Positions 44,578-55,667 are shown, counted from the stretch's first letter. The stretch is 64,000 nucleotides of DNA from Zoogloea sp041914405 (GCF_041914405.1 NZ_JAYSDK010000027.1:13910-77909), one strand, 5' to 3'. The notes: a model not told the origin generated them from the sequence alone. Numbers and translations: made by a program.

Positions 44578-44601
44578 GTTGCGGGACCGGCGAGGTGGGG
44601 C

Positions 44602-46329
44602 TCAGCCGTGGTGGTGATGGCGGTGTCCATCCCGCCCGGACTCCAGTTCCGACATCACGTACTGGGACATGCCGACGGCCAGTTCCTGGTGGCTGACGAA
44701 GACCCGGCCGAGCTTTTCCCGGCGCAGCAGGTCTGCGTCATCCTCACTGTCGGCGCGCAGCACCGTGACGATCTCCGGGTTGAGCTTGCGGGCGATATCC
44801 ACCATCTTGCGTGCTGCCAGCGGGTCCGGCGAAGTGATGACCAGCATCGCCGCGCGGGTGATGTGGGACTGGACCAGTACGATGGGGTCGGAGGCATCGC
44901 CGCTGACGGCCGCCTTGCCGAGTTTGCGCAGGGTTTCCACTACCTCCCGGTTGCTGTCCGCCACCACGCAGGGAACATGGCGCTTCTCGAGTGCCGCGGC
45001 GATGTGGCGGCCGACCCGCCCGTAGCCCACCAGCACCACCTGGTTGGAGAGCAGCTTGCGGTCGGTGGTCATCGGCAGCGCGGCCAGCGGGTCGTCCCGC
45101 AGGTCGAGCTTGCGCGCCCACGCCGAGCGGGCCCGCGCCCAGGCCTGGGCAGGCTCGATGGCCGCGAAGAGCACCGAATTGAGGGCGATGGAGATCAGCG
45201 CGCCGGCGAGGATCAGATTCTGCCCCTCCATCGTCAGCAGGCCCAGGCCCAGCCCGAGGCCCGCCAGGATGAAGGAGAACTCACCGATCTGGGCCAGGCT
45301 GGCGCCCACCGTCAGCGCGGTGTTGAGGGGGTAGCGGAAGCTCAGCACCAAGGCGATGGCGGCCAGGGTCTTGCCGAACAGGATGATGAACACCACGCCG
45401 AGCACCTTGAAGGGCGCGTCGACAACGACCTGCGGGTCGAAGAGCATGCCCACCGACACGAAGAACAGCACCGAAAAGGCGTCGCGCAGCGGCAGGGAGT
45501 CTTCCGCCGCCCGGTGGCTGAACTCGGACTTGCGCATCATCATGCCGGCGAAGAAGGCGCCCAGCGCAAAGGACACATCGAAGAGGATCGCCGACGCGTA
45601 GGCCACGCCGACCGCCGCGGCGATCACACAGAGGGTGAACAGCTCCCGCGAGCCGGTACGCGCCACCAGCCACAAGAGACGCGGAAAGGCACGGCCGCCG
45701 ACGAGCAGCATCAGCGCGATGAAGGCCGATACCTTGGCGAGGGTGATACCGACGGTCAGCACGAGGGTGGACAGGTCGGCCTGGGGGCCGGCGTCCTTGG
45801 CGCCGAGAAGCGGCGCCAGCGCCGGCAGCAGCACAAGCACCAGCACCATGGCCAGGTCTTCCACCACCAGCCAGCCGACAGCGATGCGTCCGTTGGTCGA
45901 GTCGAGGATGCCCTTCGCCTCTAGGGCGCGTAGCAGCACGACGGTACTCGCCACCGACAGGGCCAGGCCGAACACCACCGATTCTCCCACCGGCCAACCC
46001 CACCACAAGGCCATCGCCGCGCCGAGACCCGTGGCCACGGCGATCTGCACGACGGCGCCAGGCACTGCGATCTTGCGCACCGCCAGCAGGTCGTCGAGGG
46101 AGAAGTGCAGGCCGACGCCGAACATCAGCAGCATCACGCCGATTTCTGCCAACTGGCCGGCCAGCGGAAGGTCAGCGACGAAGCCGGGTGTGCCGGGGCC
46201 GATGGCCACGCCGGCCAGCAGGTAGCCGACCAGCGGCGGCATGCGCAGGCGGGTGGCCACCAGGCCGAGGACCATTGCAAGGCCGAGGCCGGCAGCGATG
46301 AGGGCGATCAGGGAAACGTTGTGGGGCAT
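44602..46329 (-). CDS. KefB/YbaL-type cation:proton antiporter with TrkA-N domain
   Basis: A 575-aa CPA2-type antiporter. About 12 helices (residues 1-390) contain GYLLAGVAIGPGTPGF and LLMFGVGLHFSLDDLL, typical of the family. The cytoplasmic TrkA-N (RCK) domain starts at about residue 415 with VLVGYGRVGRHIAAALE, binding a nucleotide, and ends near the C-terminus with a His-rich GHRHHHHG tail. Members exchange K+ or Na+ for H+, often under thiol or nucleotide control. The YbaL subgroup fits best. It is transcribed toward the HD-GYP gene and is convergent with it. Confidence 0.9.
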   Translation of the reverse strand: MPHNVSLIALIAAGLGLAMVLGLVATRLRMPPLVGYLLAGVAIGPGTPGFVADLPLAGQLAEIGVMLLMFGVGLHFSLDDLLAVRKIAVPGAVVQIAVATGLGAAMALWWGWPVGESVVFGLALSVASTVVLLRALEAKGILDSTNGRIAVGWLVVEDLAMVLVLVLLPALAPLLGAKDAGPQADLSTLVLTVGITLAKVSAFIALMLLVGGRAFPRLLWLVARTGSRELFTLCVIAAAVGVAYASAILFDVSFALGAFFAGMMMRKSEFSHRAAEDSLPLRDAFSVLFFVSVGMLFDPQVVVDAPFKVLGVVFIILFGKTLAAIALVLSFRYPLNTALTVGASLAQIGEFSFILAGLGLGLGLLTMEGQNLILAGALISIALNSVLFAAIEPAQAWARARSAWARKLDLRDDPLAALPMTTDRKLLSNQVVLVGYGRVGRHIAAALEKRHVPCVVADSNREVVETLRKLGKAAVSGDASDPIVLVQSHITRAAMLVITSPDPLAARKMVDIARKLNPEIVTVLRADSEDDADLLRREKLGRVFVSHQELAVGMSQYVMSELESGRDGHRHHHHG

Positions 46330-46371
46330 CGGCAGTCAGCAGGGGGCGGATTCAAGGGCACACAGGTTCGA

Positions 46372-46389
46372 CGCCACGTCGGCGTGGCG
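46372..46389. terminator. Hairpin between flavodoxin-like and antiporter genes
   Basis: Perfect arms CGCCACG / CGTGGCG with TCGG loop (46372-46389). It is downstream of the flavodoxin-like gene and upstream of the antiporter on the minus strand. No T-tract follows, so it could be a leader hairpin or a weak terminator. Confidence 0.35.
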
Positions 46390-46423
46390 GTTCGGCGATT
46401 CGAAAAATTTATGCTGCGTTGTG

Positions 46424-46930
46424 TCAGAACGCGCCCATCGCCAGTCCGGCGGCGAAGGCGGCGCCGAGTTCCTCGCCCCTGGCGAGCTCATCGGCGGGTA
46501 CGTGCTTGTGCGCCAGGATGTCTTCGGGCGTTTGCGCGTGGGTGCACACGATCAGCGGCGGGGCGATGTCGCGCAGGCGCCAGCCGGTGGCGATGCGGGC
46601 GATCTGGCGGGCGGCGTTGCTCCCGTCGCTGCCCGCGCATATTACCGCGGCGTAGGGCCGGCCGTTGATGCGATCGAGGGCACCGTAGTAGCTGCGGTCG
46701 AAAAAATCCTTCATCAGCCCGGAGATCGCCGCGAGATTCTCCGGCGTCGCGAAGACATAGCCGTCGGCGGCCAGCAGGTCGTCGGGGCCGGCCTCGGGCG
46801 CGCGCAGCAGGCGCATGTCGATATCAGGTTCGCTGGCGGCGCCGCGGGCGACGGCGTGGATCATCTGCTCGGTGGCGCCGGTCCATGAGTGATAGACGAG
46901 CAGCAGGGTCTTGCGGGCGGTGGCGGTCAT
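46424..46930 (-). CDS. Flavodoxin-like FMN-binding protein
   Basis: A 168-aa flavodoxin-fold protein. The N-terminal strand and phosphate loop are LLLVYHSWTGATEQM (about 9-23), and FATPENLAAISGLMKDFFDRSY (about 60-81) matches the FMN-binding region of NADPH-dependent reductases and WrbA-like proteins. It probably carries or transfers electrons in the cytoplasm, partner unknown. It lies 94 bp upstream of the antiporter gene on the same strand. Confidence 0.85.
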   Translation of the reverse strand: MTATARKTLLLVYHSWTGATEQMIHAVARGAASEPDIDMRLLRAPEAGPDDLLAADGYVFATPENLAAISGLMKDFFDRSYYGALDRINGRPYAAVICAGSDGSNAARQIARIATGWRLRDIAPPLIVCTHAQTPEDILAHKHVPADELARGEELGAAFAAGLAMGAF

Positions 46931-47008
46931 CGTCGAAAGGCATCGGGAGGCCCTTCGAGACTAGGTGGGTGCTCCGTATCGGTCAATGCCGCCGGTCAAT
47001 CTCGCGGG

Positions 47009-49090
47009 TCAGTCCCACATGGAGCGCATGCGGGCCGCCAGGTCCACTGCTGCCTGGCGGGTTTCGGCCTTGGCCGGCGTATCCGGCGTGGCCTCGGGCC
47101 AGGTGCAGGTCTCGAAGCGGTCGAGCAGGCGGTTGGGGATGAAGCGTGTGCGGCTGGCGTACACGTGGCGGTCGCCGGTGGAGGACTGGCCGCTGACGTA
47201 GAAGCGCTGCGGCACGTAGAGGTCGAGGTGGTCCTTGGCGCGGGTCATCGCCACGTAGAGCAGGCGCATCTCCTCCTCGATCTCCCGCTCGCTGCCGGTG
47301 GCGAGATCGGACGGCAGGCAGCCGTCCACCGCGTTGAGCAGGGACACCGCCGGCCATTCGCGGCCCTTGGCCGAGTGGATGGTCGACAGGATCAGGTAGT
47401 CCTCGTCGAGCAGCGGCTTGCCGGACTCGTCGCTGGTGGCGTCGGGTGGGTCGAGGGTCAGCTCGGTGAGGAAGCGCTCCTGGCTCGGGTAGGTGGCGGC
47501 GATGCGCGCAAGCTGCTGGATGTCGGCCTGGCGCACGGCGGCGTCCTCGAACAGGCGCTCCATCTGGCCCTCGTACCACAGGGCCAGCTTCTCGACGGGG
47601 AGTGGCCAGGCGCCGGCCTCGGCCAGCCCTTCCACCAGCACGGCGAACTCTTGCCAGTGCAGGCGGGCGCTGTCGGGCACCGGCTGTTCGGCGAGCAGCA
47701 GGCAACCCGGTGGGGCGGCCTGCAGGTTGTCGAGGATGCGCCCGGCGGACTTGGGGCCGAGGCCGGGCAGCAGCTGGATGGCGCGGAAGCCGGACACCCG
47801 GTCGCGCGGGTTCTGCGCCCAGCGCAGGATGGCCAGCACGTCCTTGACGTGGGCGGCCTCGAGGAACTTGAGCCCGCCGAACTTCACGAAGGGGATGTTG
47901 CGGCGGGTCAGCTCGATCTCCAGGCGCACGCTGTGGTGAGCGGCGCGGAACAGGACCGCCTGGGCCTTGAGCCGGAGGCCGCCCTCCCGGCGGGCCAGGA
48001 TGCGCTCGACAACGCCGGCGGCCTGGTCGGCCTCGTCGCGGACGCTGATCAGGCGCGGCTTTTCGGCAGAGGCGCGCTCGCTCCACAGGTCCTTGCAGAA
48101 ACGCTCTTTGGCCTGGCCGATGACGCCGTTGGCGGCGGCCAGGATGGGCTGCGTGGAGCGGTAGTTGCGGTCCAGCGTAAGCTGGCGGGCCGGCGGATCG
48201 AAGTGGCCGGGGAAGTCGAGGATGTTGCGGATCGTCGCGCCGCGGAAGCTGTAGATGGACTGGGCGTCGTCGCCGACTACGGTGAGGCCGCGGCCGTCGG
48301 GCTTGAGGGCGAGCAGGATCTCGGCCTGCAGACGGTTGGTGTCCTGGTATTCGTCCACCAGCACGTGGCTGAAGCGTGCTCCCACGTCGGCGGCCAGCTC
48401 GGGCACGCCGACCATTTGGGCCCAGTAGAGCAGCAGGTCGTCGTAGTCGAGCACCTGCTGGGCCTGCTTGGCGGCCACGTAGGCGCGGAACAGCGCTTTC
48501 AGTTCGGTCGCCCACTCGGCGCACCATGGGAAGGTGGACAGCAGCACGTCGTTCAACGGTGCGCGGGTATTGACCGCCGCCGAGTAGATGGACAGGCAGG
48601 TGCCCTTCAGCGGAAAGCGCTTGCCCTTGGCCGACAGGCCCAGCTCGTGGCGGACCAGGTTCATCAGGTCGGCGGAGTCTTCCCGGTCGTGGATCGTGAA
48701 CGCCGCGTCGAGGCCGATGGCGCCGGCGTATTCGCGCAGCAGCCGCGCGCCGACGCTGTGGAAGGTGCCGGCCCACGGGAAACCGGTGGCGGCCAGCTGG
48801 GCATGGCGCGGTGAGACCTTGGCGGCGATGCGTTGCACGCGCCGGGCCAGCTCGTCGGCGGCGCGGCGGGAGAAGGTGAGCAGCAGGATGCGGCTCGGGT
48901 CGGCGCCGTGGGCCAGCAGGTGGGCGACCCGGTGGGCGAGGGTGTTGGTCTTGCCCGACCCGGCACCGGCGATGACCAGCAGCGGCCCGTCGCCCTCCGG
49001 CGTACCGACGCCGTGGGTGGCGGCCTGGCGCTGGACGTCGTTGAGCGTGGCCAGATAGGCGGGAATAGCGGTGTCGGTAGTGCCGCTCAT
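47009..49090 (-). CDS. UvrD/Rep-type superfamily 1 DNA helicase
   Basis: A 693-aa ATP-dependent helicase. The Q-motif LNDVQRQAA is at about 16-24 and Walker A GAGSGKT at about 42-48 (Lys47). Motif II is VDEYQDTN, motif III GDDAQSIYSFRGA, and later motifs include VLSTIHSAKGREWPAV-like and LLYVAMTRAKDHLDLY. The start at 49090 gives the natural N-terminus; the longer frame (to 49231) reads as unlikely sequence. It probably acts in DNA repair or replication restart. The canonical UvrD C-terminal Tudor-like end is not evident, so the exact subgroup is open. Confidence 0.91.
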   Translation of the reverse strand: MSGTTDTAIPAYLATLNDVQRQAATHGVGTPEGDGPLLVIAGAGSGKTNTLAHRVAHLLAHGADPSRILLLTFSRRAADELARRVQRIAAKVSPRHAQLAATGFPWAGTFHSVGARLLREYAGAIGLDAAFTIHDREDSADLMNLVRHELGLSAKGKRFPLKGTCLSIYSAAVNTRAPLNDVLLSTFPWCAEWATELKALFRAYVAAKQAQQVLDYDDLLLYWAQMVGVPELAADVGARFSHVLVDEYQDTNRLQAEILLALKPDGRGLTVVGDDAQSIYSFRGATIRNILDFPGHFDPPARQLTLDRNYRSTQPILAAANGVIGQAKERFCKDLWSERASAEKPRLISVRDEADQAAGVVERILARREGGLRLKAQAVLFRAAHHSVRLEIELTRRNIPFVKFGGLKFLEAAHVKDVLAILRWAQNPRDRVSGFRAIQLLPGLGPKSAGRILDNLQAAPPGCLLLAEQPVPDSARLHWQEFAVLVEGLAEAGAWPLPVEKLALWYEGQMERLFEDAAVRQADIQQLARIAATYPSQERFLTELTLDPPDATSDESGKPLLDEDYLILSTIHSAKGREWPAVSLLNAVDGCLPSDLATGSEREIEEEMRLLYVAMTRAKDHLDLYVPQRFYVSGQSSTGDRHVYASRTRFIPNRLLDRFETCTWPEATPDTPAKAETRQAAVDLAARMRSMWD

Positions 49091-49197
49091 CGGAAGGCGC
49101 TCACTGCAGGGGCCTGGAAGGCCACTCTGGCGGACGAGCGGAGGGGGCGGCAGTGCCTGGCAGTGACGGAGCGAAGGTGCATGATGGTCTCTCTTTG

Positions 49198-49215
49198 GCT
49201 GTAATTGTATACAGC
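49198..49215. promoter_or_regulatory. Palindromic operator candidate upstream of MocR-type gene
   Basis: Inverted repeat GCTGTA-ATTGTA-TACAGC, 45 bp before the MocR-type start in a 170-bp divergent gap. MocR/GntR regulators often bind such TGTA...TACA sites to control their own gene. Confidence 0.5.
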
Positions 49216-49260
49216 TTTGTGGGTGCTGCAAGCATGGGCGGGCCTGCTACCATCCGGCCC

Positions 49261-50661
49261 ATGAGCCTCTACCAGGATCTTGCCGAACAGACTGCCCGCC
49301 TGATTGCCGACGGCGTGCTGCGTCCCGGCGACCGCCTGCCGTCGGTACGCCAGGCCTGCAAAAGCAACGGTATCGCGCCGGTGACGGTGACGCAGGCCTA
49401 TGCGCTGCTGGAAAGCCGCGGCCTCGTCGAGGCGCGTCCCAAGTCGGGCTATTTCGTGCGGGCGCGCCTGGGCCAGCGCCTGGCCGAGCCGGAGATGACC
49501 CACCCGGTCGGCCACTCGACGGCGCTGGAGGTCAGCGACTTCATCTTCCAGATCCTCGATAGCGTCAAGGACCCGGCGGTGGTGCCCCTCGGCTCCAGTT
49601 TTCCCAGCCCCTATCTCTATCCCCTCGACAAGCTTGGGCGCTGCCTGGCCGCCGCTGCGCGCCACCTCGATCCGCTGGCTACCGTTACCGATCTGCCGCC
49701 GGGCAACGACGAGCTGCGCCGCCAGCTGGCCCTGCGCTACCTGGCCCACGGCGCGTCGGTGGCGCCGCAGGAGATCGTCATCACCTCCGGCGCGATGGAA
49801 GGGCTGAACCTGTGCCTGCAGGCGGTGACGCGGCCGGGCGACCTGATCGCCATCGAGTCGCCGACCTTCTACGCCGGGCTGCAGGCCGCCGAGCGGCTGG
49901 GCCTGAAGGTCATCGAGATCCCCAGCCACCCGCGTGAGGGCGTCAGCCTGCCGGCGCTGGAGGATGCGCTGCGCCACCATCCGGTGAGGGCCTGCCTGTT
50001 CATGCTCAACTACGCCAACCCCACCGGCGCGCGGGTGCCGGACGAGCGGCGGCAGGCGCTGGTGGAGCTGCTCGACCGCCACGACGTGCCGCTGATCGAG
50101 GACGACGTGTATGCCGAGCTGCACTTCGGTGCCGAGGCACCGCTGTGCACCAAGGCGGTGGATCCGAATGGGCGCGTCATGCACGTGTCGTCCTTCTCCA
50201 AGTGCCTGGCGCCGGGCTACCGCATCGGTTGGGTGGCGGCGGGGCGCTACGCGGCGGCGATCCAGCGCCAGAAGCTGTCCCTGAGCCTGGCGACGACGGT
50301 GCCGGTACAGATCGCCCTGGCCGACTACCTGAAGCACGGCGGTTACGAGAAGCACCTGCGCCAGCTACGCGGCACACTGGCGGCCCAGGAGGCGGCGCTG
50401 GTGGCCGCCATCGAAACCCACTTCCCTTCGGACACGCGCCTCGCACGGCCCCAGGGGGGCTACTTCCTGTGGCTGGAACTGCCACGCGGCACCGATGCCC
50501 TGGAGCTGCACCGCCGGGCGCTGGAGCAGGGCATCAGCATCGCGCCGGGGCCGATCTTCTCGGCCAAGCGGGAGTTCGGCCATTGCATCCGCCTCAACTT
50601 CGGCCATCCCCTCGGCGAGCGCGGGCGGGCCGCGGTCGCCACGCTGGGGGCGCTGCTTTAA
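49261..50661 (+). CDS. MocR-type regulator (GntR helix-turn-helix fused to aminotransferase fold)
   Basis: A 466-aa protein. The N-terminal GntR winged helix (about 1-70) has LPSVRQACKSNGIAPVTVTQAYALLESRGLV; the rest is a fold-type I aminotransferase domain. The PLP Lys314 is in SSFSKCLAPGYRIGW, and NYANPTGA and DDVYAEL are the cofactor-binding strands. MocR proteins use PLP as effector to regulate vitamin B6 or amino acid genes. No obvious target is adjacent: the divergent gene is a helicase. The ATG at 49261 fits best; a longer reading has no SD site. Confidence 0.92.
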   Translation: MSLYQDLAEQTARLIADGVLRPGDRLPSVRQACKSNGIAPVTVTQAYALLESRGLVEARPKSGYFVRARLGQRLAEPEMTHPVGHSTALEVSDFIFQILDSVKDPAVVPLGSSFPSPYLYPLDKLGRCLAAAARHLDPLATVTDLPPGNDELRRQLALRYLAHGASVAPQEIVITSGAMEGLNLCLQAVTRPGDLIAIESPTFYAGLQAAERLGLKVIEIPSHPREGVSLPALEDALRHHPVRACLFMLNYANPTGARVPDERRQALVELLDRHDVPLIEDDVYAELHFGAEAPLCTKAVDPNGRVMHVSSFSKCLAPGYRIGWVAAGRYAAAIQRQKLSLSLATTVPVQIALADYLKHGGYEKHLRQLRGTLAAQEAALVAAIETHFPSDTRLARPQGGYFLWLELPRGTDALELHRRALEQGISIAPGPIFSAKREFGHCIRLNFGHPLGERGRAAVATLGALL

Positions 50662-50728
50662 TGGGCTCGGACTGATGGTGGGCTCCTTTTGCGGCTGCTG
50701 TTGTAGAGGGCGGTTGTGGGGGAGCTGT

Positions 50729-50797
50729 TGTGGGGGCGAATTCATTCGCCCTCTGCCGGCTGACCAGGCTCCGCGGGCGAATGAATTCGCCCCCACA
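50729..50797. repeat. REP doublet, copy B
   Basis: Two facing copies of the core GGGCGAATTCATTCGCCC, the outer ends TGTGGGGG and CCCCCACA being exact complements, with a 23-nt unpaired centre. It lies between the MocR stop and ccoG in a 248-bp gap. Confidence 0.9.
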
Positions 50798-50909
50798 GGC
50801 CCACCCCCAGTGGGCAGAAAACAATCTGTATCTATAGGAAAAGCGACAGCCTGAATCTGTTTCCATCCGGCCCCGGGTGATTTACTCCCGGTCCAGGAGG
50901 AATACCCAG

Positions 50910-52316
50910 ATGAACAAGCCTGTCAGCAAGGTCCGCGAAGCCAAACTGGAGTTGTACCGCAAGAAGGGAAAGATCCACGCCCGCGAGGTGCGCGGCCGAT
51001 TCAACACGATCCGCTGGGCGATGGTGTGGTTCACCCAGCTGGTTTTCTACGGGGCTTGCTGGCTCCAGTGGGGCGGCCGCCAGGCCGTGCTGTTCGACAT
51101 TCCCCACGAGAAGTTCTACCTCTTCGGCCTGGTGCTATGGCCGCAGGACGCGCTGCTGCTGGCCATCATGCTGATCCTCGCCGCCACCGGCCTGTTCCTC
51201 GTCACCGCGCTGGCGGGGCGGCTGTTCTGCGGCTTCGCCTGTCCGCAGACGGTCTATACGGAAATCTTCATGTGGATCGAGGCCAAGGTCGAGGGCGACC
51301 ACCTGGCCCGCCTGAAGCTCGACCAGGCTCCGCCGAGCCTCGGCAAGCTGGCCCGGCGCGGCACCAAGTACGCGCTGTGGGCGCTGGTGGCAGCGTGGAC
51401 GGCGATCAGCTTCGTCGGCTACTTCACGCCGATCCGCGAACTGCTGCCGGCGGTGGCGGGCTGGAACGTCGGCCCGTGGGAAGGCTTCTGGCTGATCTTC
51501 TACGGCGTGTTCACCTACGTGCAGGCCGGCTTCGCCCGCGAGGCGGTGTGCCAGCACATGTGCCCGTACTCCCGCTTCCAGGGCGTGATGTTCGACAGCA
51601 CCACCCGCACCGTCAGCTACGACATGACCCGCGGCGAGCCGCGCAAGGGCGCCGCAGCGTTGAAGACGGCGGGGCAGGGCGCCGGGCAAGGCGCAACGCA
51701 AGGCAAGGGCGATTGCATCGACTGCGGCATCTGCGTGCAGGTTTGCCCGACCGGCATCGACATCCGCGATGGCCTGCAATACCAGTGCATCAACTGTGGC
51801 CTGTGCGTGGATGCCTGCGACGAGGTGATGGCCAAGGTCGCCAAGCCTGTCGGGCTGATCCGCTTCGCGTCAGAGCAGGAGCTGGCCGGCCGGCCAGCCC
51901 GCAGTGGACGGCCGCGGCTGGCGGTGTATGGCGGGCTGATCGGGGTCTTCGTGGCCCTCGGCGCGTGGACCCTCAGCGAGCGTTCGCTGCTGCTGGTGGA
52001 CGTGCTGCGCGACCGGGGCAGCCTGTCGCGGGAGACCGCCGATGGCCTCATCGAGAACGCCTACACCCTCAAGCTGATGAACCTGGCCGAAGAGGATCGC
52101 GACTTTGACGTGGCGGTGAGCGGCCTGCCCGGCATCCAGCTGGTCGGTGCGAGCCACTTCAGCGGCGAGGCCGGCGGCATCCGCGAAGTCCATGTGACCG
52201 TTGCCGCGCCGCCCGACGCCGCCAAATCCGGCGCCAGCCCGATCGCCTTCCTGATCAAGGCCCGCCAGGACCCCGACACCCAGGTCAGCGAGAAGAGCAC
52301 CTTCGTGCTGCCCTGA
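50910..52316 (+). CDS. ccoG: Cytochrome oxidase accessory protein CcoG (FixG/RdxA)
   Basis: A 468-aa inner-membrane iron-sulfur protein that reduces Cu(II) to Cu(I) during assembly of cbb3 oxidase. Five or so helices (about 40-210) surround GRLFCGFACPQTVYTE; two [4Fe-4S] clusters are in CIDCGICVQVCPTG and CINCGLCVDACD (about 265-310). The C-terminal part is a periplasmic Ig-like domain. The start has GGAGGAAT upstream. ccoNOP, ccoH and ccoI are not next to it, which is unusual; the copper genes are 46 kb to the left. Confidence 0.95.
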   Translation: MNKPVSKVREAKLELYRKKGKIHAREVRGRFNTIRWAMVWFTQLVFYGACWLQWGGRQAVLFDIPHEKFYLFGLVLWPQDALLLAIMLILAATGLFLVTALAGRLFCGFACPQTVYTEIFMWIEAKVEGDHLARLKLDQAPPSLGKLARRGTKYALWALVAAWTAISFVGYFTPIRELLPAVAGWNVGPWEGFWLIFYGVFTYVQAGFAREAVCQHMCPYSRFQGVMFDSTTRTVSYDMTRGEPRKGAAALKTAGQGAGQGATQGKGDCIDCGICVQVCPTGIDIRDGLQYQCINCGLCVDACDEVMAKVAKPVGLIRFASEQELAGRPARSGRPRLAVYGGLIGVFVALGAWTLSERSLLLVDVLRDRGSLSRETADGLIENAYTLKLMNLAEEDRDFDVAVSGLPGIQLVGASHFSGEAGGIREVHVTVAAPPDAAKSGASPIAFLIKARQDPDTQVSEKSTFVLP

Positions 52317-52338
52317 GTCCTTGTGGAGGGCGATTCCC

Positions 52339-52406
52339 TGTGGGGGCGAATTCATTCGCCCGCGGAGATTGTTTAACCGGTGGAGGGCGAATGAATTCGC
52401 CCCTAC
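52339..52406. repeat. REP doublet, copy C
   Basis: Facing REP copies beginning TGTGGGGGCGAATTCATT and ending GAATTCGCCCCTAC, the end differing slightly from the start. It fills most of the gap between ccoG and the sirohaem reductase and ends 22 bp before that start. Confidence 0.9.
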
Positions 52407-52428
52407 GGAGAAAACCGAGACACCATCC

Positions 52429-54083
<1,655 letters not shown>

Positions 54084-54087
<4 letters not shown>

Positions 54088-54596
54088 GCGCCGCGATCCT
54101 CAAGCACGGCGAGATCGTTGCCGACCGCTGGCAGCCCATTGCCGCCGACGCCAGCGCGGCGCACATCGCCGATGCCATCGCCGCGGGCGGGCCGCTGCTG
54201 CTGCCCTTGCCCCTGTGGCTGGCCCATCGGGCGGAGCTCGAACCGCAGCGGGCCGGTGTGCTGCTGGTGGCGGAGGACGGGCTCGACGCGGTGCTGCCGC
54301 GGCTGGACGACATCCCGCTGATCGCAATCCACTTTCCGGTGTTTACCGACGGGCGCGGCTACTCCCTGGCCCGCCTGCTGCGCAGCCGCCACGGTTATCG
54401 CGGCGAGCTGCGGGCGGTCGGCGATGTGCTGCGGGATCAGCTGTACTTCCTGCATCGCTGCGGTTTCGACGCCTTCGCGCTGCGCGCCGACCAGGCGGTG
54501 GAAGAGGCGCTGATGGCGTTCGCGGATTATTCGTGGGCACCGCTCGGCGGACGCGGGGAAGGCCACGGCATGAGCCACAATGAGCGCGTTGAGTGA
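54084..54596 (+). CDS. DUF934 protein, sulfite reduction accessory
   Basis: A 170-aa protein of the DUF934 family. It contains IAIHFPVFTDGRGYSLARLLRSRHGYRGELRAVGDVLRDQ (the conserved core around residues 78-118, given here only as two short parts: FTDGRGYSLARLLR and GELRAVGDVLRDQ). DUF934 genes almost always follow the sirohaem reductase of sulfur assimilation, but their exact job is not known. Its start overlaps the reductase stop (ATGA), showing tight coupling. It is soluble and has no signal peptide. Confidence 0.9.
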
Positions 54597-54643
54597 AAAC
54601 TGAGCCGGGGTGTGGCCCCGGCCACATTGCCGAAGGCCTGCCG

Positions 54644-55555
54644 ATGAATTCTGCCGATCACCTTGTTTCCGACCGCCATGGCCTCTCCGACCACACCAAG
54701 GGCTTGCTGGCCGCTTGTGTGGTGGTGTTGTGCTGGTCGGGCTTCAACATCGTGTCCCGCCTCGGCAGCAAGGGCGTGCTGACACCCTTCGACATCGCGG
54801 CGATGCGCTTCGGCGTGTCCGGCCTGATCGCGCTGCCTTTCTTCCTGGTCCGCGTCAAGCCGGTCGACTGGCCGCGCTACATGGCGCTGGCCCTGTTCGG
54901 CGGACTTGGCTACGGGCTGCTGGTGTACTCCGGTTTCGCCTTTGCGCCGACCGCCCACGCAGGCGTCTTCGTGAACGGCGGCATCCCGTTCTGGACCATC
55001 GTCATCGTCGCCGTGCTGGCCGGTTTCCGGCTAGCCCGCCACATCGCGCTGGCGCTGCTGCTGTCGTCCTTCGGGCTGGTGCTGATCGGCTACGACAGCG
55101 TGGTGGCCGGCCGCGGCGGCGCCCAGTGGATCGGCGACCTGTTGTTCTTCGCCGCCGCGCTGACCTGGGCCATCTTCGGTTTGCTGATGCGCCGCTGGCA
55201 GGTCCGGCCGTGGCTGGCGATCACCGGCGTGGCGAGTTTTTCCTGCGTGGCCTACCTGCCGGTGTACCTGCTGTGGCTGCCGAAGGCGGTGCTGCTGGCG
55301 CCGGCCGGGGAGATCGCGCTGCAATGCGTCTATCAGGGCGTCGTCGCGGCGCTGCTGGCGGGCAGCATGTACAGCTACGCCAACCACAAGATCGGCGCCT
55401 GCCAGGCGTCGATGATGTTGGCACTGGTGCCGGGCGTGTCGGCGGTGGGGGCTTGGCTGCTCCTCGACGAAGCCATCGGCCTGCGCGTGATCGTCGGCAT
55501 CCTGGTGGTGTCGGCCGGCGCCGTGCTGTGCGCGCTGCCGCCACGCAAGGGGTGA
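54644..55555 (+). CDS. DMT-superfamily (EamA) transporter
   Basis: A 303-aa membrane protein with ten helices in two EamA repeats (about 25-155 and 165-300). GLLAACVVVLCWSGFNIVSR opens the first repeat. Such proteins usually export amino acids or other metabolites; the substrate is not known. The ATG at 54644 has GAAGG upstream; a GTG at 54593 overlapping the DUF934 stop is possible. It is likely in the same transcript as the sulfite reductase genes and could export a cysteine-type compound, which is only a guess. Confidence 0.88.
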   Translation: MNSADHLVSDRHGLSDHTKGLLAACVVVLCWSGFNIVSRLGSKGVLTPFDIAAMRFGVSGLIALPFFLVRVKPVDWPRYMALALFGGLGYGLLVYSGFAFAPTAHAGVFVNGGIPFWTIVIVAVLAGFRLARHIALALLLSSFGLVLIGYDSVVAGRGGAQWIGDLLFFAAALTWAIFGLLMRRWQVRPWLAITGVASFSCVAYLPVYLLWLPKAVLLAPAGEIALQCVYQGVVAALLAGSMYSYANHKIGACQASMMLALVPGVSAVGAWLLLDEAIGLRVIVGILVVSAGAVLCALPPRKG

Positions 55556-55599
55556 TGATCTGCTCGATGGTTTGTGTCCAATGAACGGTAGCTGATCAA

Positions 55600-55629
55600 C
55601 CGTGGGGGCGAATGAATTCGCCCCCACGG
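55600..55629. repeat. REP element, copy D (single, perfect palindrome)
   Basis: A single, near-ideal palindrome: arms CCGTGGGGGCGAAT and ATTCGCCCCCACGG with a 2-nt centre. It lies between the convergent DMT and LysR genes. Its 14-bp GC-rich stem could act as a bidirectional terminator. Confidence 0.9.
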
Positions 55630-55667
55630 GAAATAGCCGGCCACCGACAGGCGTGGCCGAGGCTGCT

